DNA of 44,984 bases from an uncultured Acetobacteraceae bacterium (lineage in GTDB: Bacteria > Pseudomonadota > Alphaproteobacteria > Acetobacterales > Acetobacteraceae): the NCBI GenBank assembly GCA_903918195.1, contig CAIXDS010000058.1, positions 1 to 44,984 of the forward strand, in the 5' to 3' direction. The notes below the pieces were generated by a model, which ran no database searches, was not told the origin of the DNA, and worked only from the letters and a program-made list of their open reading frames with translations. Below, piece by piece: positions 1-7,936 of this stretch. How positions within the stretch are numbered: position 1 is the stretch's first letter; the number at the start of each line of letters is the position of its first letter. Made by a program: the position numbers and the translations under genes.

Positions 1-70
1 CCAGGTCGGCGGGCAGCCGACGCAGAACTTCCTCAAACTGGTCCGCCGGAAGAGATGCTGTGCTCTGCAT
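1..70 (-). CDS. Partial CDS, possible transposase N-terminus (runs off left edge)
   Basis: On the minus strand an ATG at 70-68 opens 23 codons without a stop before the window edge; the peptide begins MQSTASLPADQF and continues with EEVLRRLPADL. The 'LPADL' stretch near the N-terminus resembles the start of IS4-like transposases from Acetobacteraceae as I remember them, but the fragment is too short to be sure. No good ribosome binding site was checked beyond position 70. If it is a transposase, an IS end should lie between here and the aldehyde dehydrogenase gene. It could equally be an ordinary chromosomal gene. Confidence 0.3.
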   Translation of the reverse strand, partial: MQSTASLPADQFEEVLRRLPADL

Positions 71-638
71 CCGCCCCCAGAATCGTACCCCGTCGCGTCG
101 GGTCAAGCGGTAATTTAACGCCTATGGGGCTCTGCCCCTGGTGGGGCGCGGGGCAACGCCCCGCCGCGTCGTTACACCGGTGCACCGTCGCCAGGAATAC
201 GGTTCCGTTGCCGCCTCCCCACCCGCAGAGGGCCGTGCACGGTGCTGGTGGCAGGGCATGAAACGGCGTTCTCCGCCCCAGCGCTGGTGCCGTTCCGCCG
301 CGGCGCCGTCGCGGCGGGTTCCTGCCAGCGTACCGTGACGGCGGCACGGGTGCTGATCCGGGCGGGGCCGGCCATGACGAACCACATGGCGGTCTCAGCC
401 GGTGGTGTCGGGCAGGAGGGCGGTGCGGTGGTGACGGTGCATCTGGGTTCCTCCAGGCTGGATCAGCCTGAATAGCAGCCGCAGGTGCAACGACGATGAC
501 GGTTGCGCGTCAGCCGCATGACAGAACGCTCCCCGCCGGGGCGTCATCCCGGCCGAACCGTTCTCGACCCCGCGAAGCTGGCGTCGCATCATGGGAAAAG
601 CCGGGCGCGATGCGCCGTACTTGCCGAGAGGAAATGCC
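71..638. other. Intergenic region without a supported gene
   Basis: About 570 bases separate the clipped minus-strand ORF from the aldehyde dehydrogenase. Short overlapping ORFs occur in several frames on both strands, as expected in GC-rich DNA, and none has a convincing start or a recognisable product. The only clear structure is the pair of GC-rich hairpins at 126-164. A promoter for the downstream gene probably lies in the last 150 bases, but I see no strong -35/-10 pair. Confidence 0.5.
126..164. repeat. Paired GC-rich hairpin repeat
   Basis: Two short perfect dyads lie side by side: GGGGC-TCT-GCCCC at 126-138 and GCGGGGC-AAC-GCCCCGC at 148-164. Both have three-base loops. The same architecture recurs after the HU gene (4681-4724), after alaS (14195-14255) and near the TIR locus (31280-31300), so this looks like a dispersed intergenic repeat family rather than a chance hairpin. 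Confidence 0.6.
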
Positions 639-2072
639 ATGTACCCCGACGTGCAACTTTTCATTGATGGTGCCTGGACACCGGCTGCGGGCGGCAGGAC
701 GCTGGACGTGCTGAACCCGGCGACGGGGGAGAGTCTCGGCCGGCTGGCGCATGCGGAGCGGCCGGACCTCGACCGCGCGCTGGCGGCGGCGGAGCGTGGC
801 TTCAGTGCCTGGCGCAAGGTATCGGCCTACGAGCGCAGCAAGGTGATGCGCCGCGCCGCCGGGCTGATCCGCGAGCGGCTGGACCACATCGCCACCTTGC
901 TGACCCGTGAGCAGGGCAAGCCGCTGGCCGAGGCGCGCGGCGAGACGCTGGTGGCCGCCGACGTGATCGAGTGGTTCGCCGAGGAGGCGCGCCGCACCTA
1001 CGGACGGGTGATTCCGGCCCGTGCCGAGGGCGTCTACCAGCTGGTCATCAAGGAGCCGGTGGGCGTGGTGGCGGCGTTCACGCCGTGGAATTTCCCGATC
1101 AACCAGGCTGTCCGCAAGCTATCGGCCGGGCTCGCCGCCGGCTGCGCGGTGATCCTGAAGGGGCCGGAGGAAACCCCGGCGGCCTGCGCCGAACTGGTCC
1201 GTGCCTATGCCGATGCCGGGGTGCCGGCCGGTGTGGTGCAACTGGTGTTCGGCGTGCCGGCGGAGATTTCCGAGTACCTGATTCCGCACCCGGTGGTGAA
1301 GAAAATCTCGTTCACCGGCTCGACCGTGGTGGGCAAGCAGCTGGCCGCGCTGGCCGGCGCGCACATGAAGCGGGTGACCATGGAGCTGGGCGGACACGCG
1401 CCGGCGATCGTGTTCGACGATGCCGACATCGAGATCGCCGCGAAGGTTCTGGCCGCGAACAAGTTCCGCAATGCCGGCCAGGTCTGCATCGCGCCCACGC
1501 GCTTCCTGGTGCAGGAGACGGTGTTCGACGATTTCGTCGGCCGCTTTGTCGATCTCGTGCAGAAAGTGAAGGTCGGCGACGGGCTGGAGCCGGCCACCAC
1601 GATGGGGCCGCTGGCCAATCCGCGCCGCATCACCGCCATGGAAGGCCTCGTGCAGGACGCGGTGCAGAAGGGGGCCGAGGTGCTGACCGGCGGCAAGCGC
1701 ATCGGCAACACGGGCAATTTCTTCGCGCCGACCGTGCTGACCGGCCTCACCCGCGAGATGCGGGTGATGAACGAGGAGCCGTTCGGGCCGCTCGCCCTGA
1801 TGATCCCCTTCACCAGCTTCGAGGCGGCGGTGGCGGAGGCGAACCGGCTACCCTACGGGCTGGCCTCCTATGCCTATACGCGCTCGGCGAAGACGGCCAA
1901 TGCGATCGCCGCTGCGGTGGAGGCGGGCATGATGTCGATCAACCACCACGGGCTCGCGCTGCCCGAGGTGCCGTTCGGCGGCATCAAGGATTCGGGCTAT
2001 GGCTCCGAGGGCGGCAGTGAGGCGATCGAGGCGTATCTGAACACCAAGCTCGTCAGCCACGCCGCGCTGTAG
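639..2072 (+). CDS. NAD(P)-dependent aldehyde dehydrogenase (succinate-semialdehyde dehydrogenase-like)
   Basis: A 477-residue protein of the aldehyde dehydrogenase superfamily, which oxidises an aldehyde to the acid with NAD(P)+. The catalytic parts are visible: the FTPWNFP cofactor/active-site segment, the general base in MELGGHAP (Glu249) and the nucleophile in [11 protein letters not shown] (Cys283). Length and motif spacing match the class that includes succinate-semialdehyde and alpha-ketoglutarate-semialdehyde dehydrogenases; the exact substrate cannot be read from sequence. I chose the ATG at 639 because GAGAGGAA lies just upstream and the protein then starts as the family does ([11 protein letters not shown]); an in-frame ATG at 591 would add 16 atypical residues. 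It stands alone, converging with nagA. Confidence 0.9.
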   Translation: MYPDVQLFIDGAWTPAAGGRTLDVLNPATGESLGRLAHAERPDLDRALAAAERGFSAWRKVSAYERSKVMRRAAGLIRERLDHIATLLTREQGKPLAEARGETLVAADVIEWFAEEARRTYGRVIPARAEGVYQLVIKEPVGVVAAFTPWNFPINQAVRKLSAGLAAGCAVILKGPEETPAACAELVRAYADAGVPAGVVQLVFGVPAEISEYLIPHPVVKKISFTGSTVVGKQLAALAGAHMKRVTMELGGHAPAIVFDDADIEIAAKVLAANKFRNAGQVCIAPTRFLVQETVFDDFVGRFVDLVQKVKVGDGLEPATTMGPLANPRRITAMEGLVQDAVQKGAEVLTGGKRIGNTGNFFAPTVLTGLTREMRVMNEEPFGPLALMIPFTSFEAAVAEANRLPYGLASYAYTRSAKTANAIAAAVEAGMMSINHHGLALPEVPFGGIKDSGYGSEGGSEAIEAYLNTKLVSHAAL

Positions 2073-2085
2073 TCGCGGCGCGGGA

Positions 2086-3222
2086 TCAGCGCAGGCGCTG
2101 CCCGTTCTGCCATACCGCGGCGACGCGAAGATCGTTGTCGAGGGCAACAAAATCGGCGAAGCAGCCCGGTGCGATGCGGCCGCGGTCGGCAAGGCCGATG
2201 GCGCGGGCCGGGGTGCCGGTGGCCATGCGCAGTACCGCTGCGAGCGGCAGGCCGGCATGGCGCACCGCGTTGCGCACGGCCTCCGCCATGGTCAGGTGCG
2301 CGCCGGCGAGCGTGCCGGCGTCGTTCACCAGCCGGCCATCCTGCAAGCGGATGCGTTCGCCGTTCAGGGTGAAGACGGTGCAGTCCGAGGCGGCAGTGGC
2401 CATCGCGTCCGACACCAGCAACAGCGCGTCGGGACCCTTGGCGGCGAAGGCGATGCGCAGGGCGGCATAATGCGCATGGTGACCATCCACGATGATGCCG
2501 GCGAAGCTGCCGGCGCGGTCCAGCGCGGCGCCGACCGCGCCGGGGGCGCGCGCAACCAGGCCGGACATCGCGTTGTAAAGGTGCGTAAAGCCCGAGATGC
2601 CGGCTTCGAGTCCCGCGATGACCGTGTCGTAGGTGGCGTCGGTGTGGCCGGCGAACACGGTCGCGCCTGATGCCACCAGGCGGTGGATGCGCCCGGCCGG
2701 AATCGTTTCTGGGGCAATGGTGACCAGCAACGGCGCCGGGAACGGCGCGCAGAGCAGGTCCAGATCATCGTCGGTCATGGCGGTGACCGCGTCGGCCGGA
2801 TGGATGCCGCGGCGGGCGAGGGCGATGAACGGGCCTTCCAGGTGCAGCCCCGCAATGCCCGGCACACCGGCTGCCAGCGCCGTGCGAACGGCATCGAGAG
2901 CGGCCCGCAGGTGCGACCGCGTGCCGCTGATCAGCGTTGGCAGCAGGGCGGTGGTGCCCGCGCCCGCATGGGAAGCGGCGATGCGGCGAAGGGTGTCGGC
3001 ATCGGGCGCGTCGTTGAACAGCACGCCGCCGCCGCCGTTGACCTGCAGATCGACGAATCCCGGCGCCAGCACATGATGCTCCGCAAGCTCGATGCGCCCG
3101 GTGCCGGCTGGCACCGCTTCCTGCGCCACGATGCCGGCAATGCGGGCGCCATCGAACAGCACTGCGCGATCGTGCAGCAGGTCGGCGCCGTCGAACACGC
3201 GGGCGGCGAGCAGCGCCTTCAT
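2086..3222 (-). CDS. nagA: N-acetylglucosamine-6-phosphate deacetylase
   Basis: A 378-residue amidohydrolase that removes acetate from N-acetylglucosamine-6-phosphate to give glucosamine-6-phosphate. Visible family features include the metal-site segment in LAPGFVDLQVNGGGG, the HLEGPF motif, the AGHTDA histidine region, the THLYNAMSG motif, VDGHHAH, and the C-terminal LVSDAMA aspartate. Full length for the family. Its start overlaps the stop of murQ by ATGA (3219-3222), so the two are translationally coupled; together they turn recycled N-acetylmuramic acid 6-phosphate into glucosamine-6-phosphate. The final residues describe the usual NagA C-terminus. Confidence 0.95.
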   Translation of the reverse strand: MKALLAARVFDGADLLHDRAVLFDGARIAGIVAQEAVPAGTGRIELAEHHVLAPGFVDLQVNGGGGVLFNDAPDADTLRRIAASHAGAGTTALLPTLISGTRSHLRAALDAVRTALAAGVPGIAGLHLEGPFIALARRGIHPADAVTAMTDDDLDLLCAPFPAPLLVTIAPETIPAGRIHRLVASGATVFAGHTDATYDTVIAGLEAGISGFTHLYNAMSGLVARAPGAVGAALDRAGSFAGIIVDGHHAHYAALRIAFAAKGPDALLLVSDAMATAASDCTVFTLNGERIRLQDGRLVNDAGTLAGAHLTMAEAVRNAVRHAGLPLAAVLRMATGTPARAIGLADRGRIAPGCFADFVALDNDLRVAAVWQNGQRLR

Positions 3223-4136
3223 GCGCCGATCCCGGCGAGGGCGGCGTGCAGATGCCCCGCATGCTTCTCAAGTAACGATTCGGCGGTTGCACGATCGAGG
3301 CCGCGCAACACCAGCACCGCCGTCTTCACCCGCCCGCCGGCTTCGTCCAGCGCGGCGCGGGCCGCGGCGTCGTCGGCGCCGGTGAGGTCCTGCAGCATGC
3401 GCACGGCACGCGCGCGCAGCTTGGTGTTGCGCGCGTTCATGTCCACCATCAGGCCGCGATGGACGCGGCCCATCCGCACCATCAGGAGGGTGGAGAACAG
3501 GTTCAGCACAACTTTCTGGGCAGTGCCGGCCTGCAACCGCGTTGAGCCCGCGATCGCCTCGGCGCCGGTCTCCACCAGGATCGGGTGCGCAGCGGCGGCG
3601 AGCAGGGCGCCGCGCGGGCTGTTGGCGATGCCGATGGTGAGCGCGCCGCGCTGGGCGCATTCCGAAATTATTGTTGTGGTGTACGGCGTCGAACCGCTGG
3701 CGGCGATGCCGATGGCAACATCGCCGGCGCCGATGTTGTGCGTCGCCACGTCGCGCAGTGCGGCGGCGCGATCATCCTCGGCATTCTCAATGGATCGCGT
3801 GAAAGCCGCGTCGCCGCCTGCCATCAGCAGGACGAGCCTGTCTTCGGGCCAGTCGAAAGTCGGTGGCAACTCGGCGCCGTCCTGCACGCCGATGCGTCCC
3901 GAGGTGCCGGCACCGGCGTAGACCAGGCGGCCACCGCGCGCCAGTCGCGGCAGCGCTGCCTCGGCCGCCGATTCGATGGCGGGCAGGGCGGCGCGGACGG
4001 CGGCCACGGCGGCAAGCTGGCCTTCCCACAATGCCAGCAGAACCTGGGCGGCGGGCCAGCGGTCGAGATCACGCAAGCGCGGGCTGATGCTTTCGGTGGC
4101 CGGCAGGGCAGGCCGGGGAGGTTCGGAAGTCTGCAT
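3219..4136 (-). CDS. murQ: N-acetylmuramic acid 6-phosphate etherase
   Basis: A 305-residue SIS-domain lyase that cleaves the lactyl ether of N-acetylmuramic acid 6-phosphate, yielding N-acetylglucosamine-6-phosphate and D-lactate, a cytoplasmic step of cell-wall recycling. The signature GAGTSGRIGVQDGAELPPTF is present, as is VATHNIGAGDVAIGIAASG and the Ser/Thr-rich ASGSTPYT segment. Length is normal for MurQ. The start ATG at 4136 has AGGTGA upstream on the minus strand. First gene of a murQ-nagA operon; no kinase (anmK, amgK) or transporter gene lies beside it here, so the sugar-phosphate must come from elsewhere. Confidence 0.95.
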   Translation of the reverse strand: MQTSEPPRPALPATESISPRLRDLDRWPAAQVLLALWEGQLAAVAAVRAALPAIESAAEAALPRLARGGRLVYAGAGTSGRIGVQDGAELPPTFDWPEDRLVLLMAGGDAAFTRSIENAEDDRAAALRDVATHNIGAGDVAIGIAASGSTPYTTTIISECAQRGALTIGIANSPRGALLAAAAHPILVETGAEAIAGSTRLQAGTAQKVVLNLFSTLLMVRMGRVHRGLMVDMNARNTKLRARAVRMLQDLTGADDAAARAALDEAGGRVKTAVLVLRGLDRATAESLLEKHAGHLHAALAGIGA

Positions 4137-4364
4137 AGGGTGCCATCACCTTTCGGGAATCGATGGAGCCAGGCGACACGGCGCATTGTGGGTACGGCGC
4201 GAATGCACACAAGATCGCGTTTCTTCTTCCAGGGGCAAAGAAATCTTTTGCGCCCGCCGAAAGCCCCTGTTAGGAGGCGGCGTCTTCATGATCCGAATCG
4301 GAATCGTCCGCGATTCGCGGCAGATGGCTCACCCGCAGTCCAGCACGGAAGGAAACAGGACCGC

Positions 4365-4634
4365 ATGTCGAAAGCTTTCATTGCCCAGGTCATTCAGGAA
4401 TCGGCTGGACTGACCGGCACGGCGTCGAACCGCGCTGCTGGCGATGTGCTGGCCGCGATCGTCAAAGAACTCAAGAAGAACGGCCGCTTCACGCTGCCGA
4501 GTTTTGGTACTTTTATTGTGCGCAAGACCAAAGCGCGCAAGGGCCTGAACCCGCGTACCGGCGAAGCAATTAAGGTCAAGGCCGGCAAGACCGTCCGGTT
4601 CAAGGCGTCCCCGACGTTAAAGAAGGCGGTCTGA
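4365..4634 (+). CDS. HU-family DNA-binding protein
   Basis: An 89-residue histone-like protein that bends DNA as a dimer in the nucleoid. The HU/IHF signature is clear: the FTLPSFGTFIVRKTKARKG beta-arm region, followed by NPRTGEAIKVKAGKTVRFK. The N-terminus MSKAFIAQVIQESAGLTGT gives the two leading helices. The start at 4365 is supported by GGAAGGA about 11 bases upstream; longer in-frame extensions have no homology. It could be an HU variant rather than the main housekeeping copy, because lysine-rich positions differ slightly from classic HupB, but the fold assignment is firm. It is followed by a double hairpin. Confidence 0.92.
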   Translation: MSKAFIAQVIQESAGLTGTASNRAAGDVLAAIVKELKKNGRFTLPSFGTFIVRKTKARKGLNPRTGEAIKVKAGKTVRFKASPTLKKAV

Positions 4635-4680
4635 TCCTGGAGGGGCGTTGCCTCCGGACTCCATTCTTATGAAACGGGGT

Positions 4681-4724
4681 CCAGGGGGCCACCGCCCCCT
4701 GGCGGGTCCAGGGCAGAGCCCTGG
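4681..4724. repeat. Double GC-rich hairpin repeat, probable terminator after HU gene
   Basis: Two perfect dyads: CCAGGGGGC-CACC-GCCCCCTGG at 4681-4702 and CCAGGGC-AGA-GCCCTGG at 4708-4724, the second followed by a pyrimidine-rich run (CCTTCCTTGTTTCTTG). It sits 46 bases after the HU stop and probably ends that transcript. It belongs to the same dispersed family as the elements at 126, 14239 and 31280. The rest of the 302-base gap before cysE (4635-4936) shows no gene. Confidence 0.65.
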
Positions 4725-4936
4725 CCTTCCTTGTTTCTTGATTGCAAGCCGCGTTTTCCCGCTTGCCGGGCCGTGATCGTGCGACGATGGTGTGCGCCAT
4801 CGGTGAGGGGGTCGGTGCCTGCCTCCCTTGCCCTCTGTAACCCCCATGCCGATATCGGTGGCTGGGCCGGCGCCCTGCAGCGGAGCCGCTCCAGCCGGCC
4901 GGCGGTGGACTGAGGCGACAGACAAGGAAACGGGAC

Positions 4937-5806
4937 ATGCCGCGACCACAGCTGGGCCACCTGACTGTCGTGCCGCGCGACGATGCCGAGGTGAAGCAGT
5001 TCACCGACGCGATGTGGGCGCGGATGCGGCGCGAGGCCGAGGAAGCCTATGAGCGTGCGCCCATGCTGGCGCCGCTTTTTCTCGATTCCGTCATTAACCA
5101 GCCGAGTTTCGAATCCGCCGTGTTCCACCGCGTCGGGGCCCGGCTGAAGAACGACGTGATCTCGCTGCCGCTGATTATCCGCGCCTTCCAGCAGGCGCTG
5201 GAGGCGGACCCCGACATCTCGATGGCATTGCGGGCCGACATCACCGCCGTTTATGAACGCGACCCTGCCTGCGAGCGGTTCATCGAGCCGTTCCTGTATT
5301 TCAAGGGTTTTCACGCCATCCAGGCGCACCGGCTGACCCACTGGCTGTGGAACAGCGGCAACCGCGATTTTGCCCTGTATTTACAAAGCCGCTCCTCGGA
5401 GGTGTTTCAGACCGACATCCATCCGGCGGCGCAACTCGGCCGCGGGCTGTTCCTCGACCATGCCACCGGGCTGGTGGTGGGCGAGACGGCGGTGATCGAG
5501 GACGACGTGTCGATGCTGCAGGACGTGACCCTCGGCGGCACCGGCAAGGAGGCCGGCGACCGCCACCCGAAGGTGCGCCGCGGCGCCATGATCGGGGCCG
5601 GCGCGAAAATCCTGGGCAATATCGAGGTGGGCGAGAACGCCCGTATTGCGGCCGGGTCGGTGGTGCTGCGGCCGGTGCCGGCGCACACCACGGTGGCCGG
5701 CGTGCCGGCGAGGGTGGTGCGCACCGCCACGCCCGATGAGCCCTCGCGCACGATGGACCAGATCCTCGCCGATCTGTCCTACGAGGCGTTCGCCTACACG
5801 ATCTGA
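4937..5806 (+). CDS. cysE: Serine O-acetyltransferase
   Basis: A 289-residue enzyme that acetylates L-serine with acetyl-CoA, the first step of cysteine synthesis. The N-terminal alpha-helical SATase domain is followed by left-handed beta-helix hexapeptide repeats: DIHPAAQLGRGLFLDHATG, GETAVIEDDVSMLQDVTLGG, then RHPKVRRGAMIGAGAKILG. The active-site histidine region DHATGLVVGE and the C-terminal cofactor-binding segment are intact. AAGGAAAC precedes the ATG at 4937. The gene stands alone; it is not beside a cysteine synthase. The C-terminal tail after the hexapeptides (MDQILADLSYEAFAYTI) is the part that binds cysteine synthase or mediates feedback inhibition in relatives. Confidence 0.95.
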   Translation: MPRPQLGHLTVVPRDDAEVKQFTDAMWARMRREAEEAYERAPMLAPLFLDSVINQPSFESAVFHRVGARLKNDVISLPLIIRAFQQALEADPDISMALRADITAVYERDPACERFIEPFLYFKGFHAIQAHRLTHWLWNSGNRDFALYLQSRSSEVFQTDIHPAAQLGRGLFLDHATGLVVGETAVIEDDVSMLQDVTLGGTGKEAGDRHPKVRRGAMIGAGAKILGNIEVGENARIAAGSVVLRPVPAHTTVAGVPARVVRTATPDEPSRTMDQILADLSYEAFAYTI

Positions 5807-6261
5807 GGGCTGAGGGCGCCCCGATCTGTTCTCACGCCGGCCTGTTGGCGCGTCCCGCCGGCTGATCCGCAGGAAAAAAAGGCGGCGCCCCAACGGGCGC
5901 CGCCAAAGTCAGGGGAGGAAACCGCTCAGGCCCGCGGGACGGCGGGCGCTGCGCATATGGAGAACAGCATGGTTCTGCCGGCCTGGCAAGTGGGTTTATG
6001 ATTTCAACGTATATAATTAGTATATTCCGCCCCGGACGGCTCGCCGGGTGGGGATCAAGGCGACCGGCCAGACTGTGATTCGCCTGATGACAACCCATAT
6101 CGGTGGCATCGGCTGACCGGCGCCGCCGCGTCGTTTTGACTTTGCGCGCGCCCGAGGGGCCAATGGATCGGAGCCGGCGCGGTTGACATGCGGGCAGGAC
6201 GACTCACGTTCGGGGGAGCCGTCCGCCTTGGACACCGGACTTCAATTGGAGACAGCCAGCC
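5807..6261. other. Intergenic region with possible minus-strand small transcript
   Basis: This 455-base gap holds no clear protein gene in plus orientation. On the minus strand an AT-rich block (about 6000-6030, strikingly different from its surroundings and containing TATACT- and TATATA-like hexamers) lies upstream of a 14-codon ORF (ATG at 5970, stop near 5926, peptide MLFSICAAPAVPRA), which is followed at 5904-5881 by a perfect terminator hairpin and a T run. That order of promoter-like DNA, tiny ORF and terminator suggests a small RNA or leader peptide. On the plus strand, a TTGACA at 6183 could serve crtY, but I see no matching -10. Confidence 0.4.
5874..5904 (-). terminator. Strong rho-independent terminator, minus orientation
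   Basis: GGCGGCGCCC at 5881-5890 pairs perfectly with GGGCGCCGCC at 5895-5904 across a four-base loop. On the minus strand the hairpin is followed by seven T residues (the A run at 5874-5880). The orientation means it ends transcription coming from the right; no annotated minus gene lies immediately upstream, hence the small-transcript proposal. It also sits 75 bases after cysE, but the U tract is on the wrong side for that gene. Confidence 0.8.
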
Positions 6262-7482
6262 ATGCGGGACCCTGTGCGGGCGTCCAGATACGATGTGGCG
6301 TTCGCCGGCATGGGCCTGGCGAACGCGTTGGCCGCCTTTCGGGTGGCCACGCTGCGGCCGGAATTGCACATCGCCGGCTTCGACACCCATGCCTCGGTGG
6401 GCGCGGGCCGCACCTGGTCGTTCTTCGCCCCCGACGTGACGCCGGCGCAACTGGCTTGGTTGCGCCCGCTGCTGCGTCGGGAATGGCCGGCTTACGAGGT
6501 GCGTTTCCCCGGTTTCCGGCGGGTCGTGCCGACGCCGGTCTGCACCCTGTCCGGCCCGGCGCTCGGCCGTGCGCTGACCGGCCTCACCCGTGCCGCCGAC
6601 ATCGCCGAGGTTTCCCCCGAGGGCCTGACGCTCGCCGACGGAACCGCCGTCGCGGCGCGCGCGGTGCTGGACGGGCGGGGGGCGAGGCCCTCCAGCGCGT
6701 TCCGCGTCGGCTGGCAGAAATTCCTCGGCCAGGAGATCCGGCTGACCGCGCCGCACGGTCTGCACCACCCGATCCTGATGGACGCCACGGTCCAGCAACT
6801 CGACGGGTTCCGCTTCATCTACGTGCTGCCGTTCGGCCCCGACCGGTTGCTGGTTGAGGATACCCGCTACAGCGATACCCCCGAGCTGTCCCACCAGATG
6901 GCGCGCCAGGAGATCACCAGCTACATCGCCGCCCAGGGCTGGCGCGTGGCCGAGCAGTTCTCCGAGGAGCAGGGCGTGCTGCCGGTGGTGCTGGACGGCG
7001 ACATCGATGCGTTCTGGGACGAGGTCGGGCCGGTGCCGCCGCTCGGCATGCGGGCCGGGCTGTTCCACCCGGTCACCGGGTATTCGCTGCCCTCTGCGGT
7101 CGCGCTGGCCGATGCGGTGGCCGCGGTGCTGCCGGCCCGGCCGGAATCGCTGCGCCGCATGATCGAGGCGCGCGCCCGTGCCACCTGGCAGGCGCAGGGC
7201 TTCTACCGGGTGCTCAACCGCATGCTGTTCCTGGCCGGCACATCGGACCAGCGCTGGCGCGTGTTCGCCCGCTTCTTCCACCTGCCGCAGCCGCTGATCG
7301 AGCGTTTCTTCGCCGGGCGGACATCGGCGCTCGACCGCATGCGGCTGGTGACCGGCCGGCCGCCGGTGCCGTTCTTCCAGGCGCTGCGCTGCATTCCGTC
7401 CTGGGGTCAGGGCGAGGTGATCACCCCGCCGCTGCGGCCGGTGGGTGGTCTGGTCAGTCCTGAGGTGCGGGCGGACGGTTGA
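6262..7482 (+). CDS. crtY: Lycopene beta-cyclase
   Basis: A 406-residue flavoprotein-type cyclase that turns linear lycopene into beta-carotene at the membrane. Evidence: the N-terminal dinucleotide-binding segment (DVAFAGMGLANALAA), the GRTWSFF motif near residue 50 that replaces HTWSFH of other CrtY proteins, LPFGPDRLLVEDTRYSD in the middle, and GLFHPVTGYSLPSAVALAD toward the C-terminus. GGAGA lies nine bases before the ATG. Its 3' end overlaps the convergent crtZ gene by 29 bases. The C-terminal SWGQGEVITPPLRPVGG tail fits the family, so the overlap is not from read-through of a missing stop. Confidence 0.93.
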   Translation: MRDPVRASRYDVAFAGMGLANALAAFRVATLRPELHIAGFDTHASVGAGRTWSFFAPDVTPAQLAWLRPLLRREWPAYEVRFPGFRRVVPTPVCTLSGPALGRALTGLTRAADIAEVSPEGLTLADGTAVAARAVLDGRGARPSSAFRVGWQKFLGQEIRLTAPHGLHHPILMDATVQQLDGFRFIYVLPFGPDRLLVEDTRYSDTPELSHQMARQEITSYIAAQGWRVAEQFSEEQGVLPVVLDGDIDAFWDEVGPVPPLGMRAGLFHPVTGYSLPSAVALADAVAAVLPARPESLRRMIEARARATWQAQGFYRVLNRMLFLAGTSDQRWRVFARFFHLPQPLIERFFAGRTSALDRMRLVTGRPPVPFFQALRCIPSWGQGEVITPPLRPVGGLVSPEVRADG

Positions 7483-7936
7483 GCGTGCGCAACTGCGCGC
7501 GCAGCTTGCGCAGCGGCGGCGCGTAGAGGAAGCCGAACGAGACCGCCCCTTCCCTGGTGTGCACGGCGTGGTGCAGGTGGTGGGCGGCCACCAGATGTGC
7601 CAGGTAGCCGCTGCGCGGGGTGAAGGGCGGCGGCAGGCGGCGGTGCACGAGCACCTCGTGCATGGTGAAATAGGCCACGCCGTAGAGGGTGACCCCGATG
7701 GCCACCGCGGTCAGGCCCGGCACTACCTGGCCGATGGCGAACAGCGCCACCGCGATCAGCGAAAAGATCAGCACGAACCGGTCGTTGCGCTCGAAAGGTC
7801 CGGTGCGGGGGCGGTGGTGCGATTCGTGCCAGGTCCACGCCGAACCGTGCATGACCCAGCGGTGCATGGCCCAGGCGAAGACCTCCATGCCCACGAAGGC
7901 GGAGGCGGCGAGCGCGATATTCAGGAGCGCGTTCAT
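7454..7936 (-). CDS. crtZ: Beta-carotene 3-hydroxylase
   Basis: A 160-residue integral-membrane di-iron hydroxylase that converts beta-carotene to zeaxanthin. The histidine clusters of the fatty-acid-hydroxylase superfamily are visible: HRWVMHG, HESHH, HEVLVHRR and HHLHHAVH, set among hydrophobic segments (ALLNIALAASAFVGMEVF; VLIFSLIAVALFAIG). The start at 7936 gives the usual N-terminus, overlaps the crtX stop by ATGA and has AGAGG upstream; a longer reading would add 16 residues that belong to the end of crtX. Last gene of the acyl-CoA dehydrogenase-crtX-crtZ operon, converging on crtY. Confidence 0.93.
   Translation of the reverse strand: MNALLNIALAASAFVGMEVFAWAMHRWVMHGSAWTWHESHHRPRTGPFERNDRFVLIFSLIAVALFAIGQVVPGLTAVAIGVTLYGVAYFTMHEVLVHRRLPPPFTPRSGYLAHLVAAHHLHHAVHTREGAVSFGFLYAPPLRKLRAQLRTLNRPPAPQD

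Noticed and set aside
6000..6030. EcfG-type (GGAAT...CGTT) promoter on the minus strand
   Set aside because: The two boxes are only 14 bases apart, shorter than the usual 16-17, so I did not call it.
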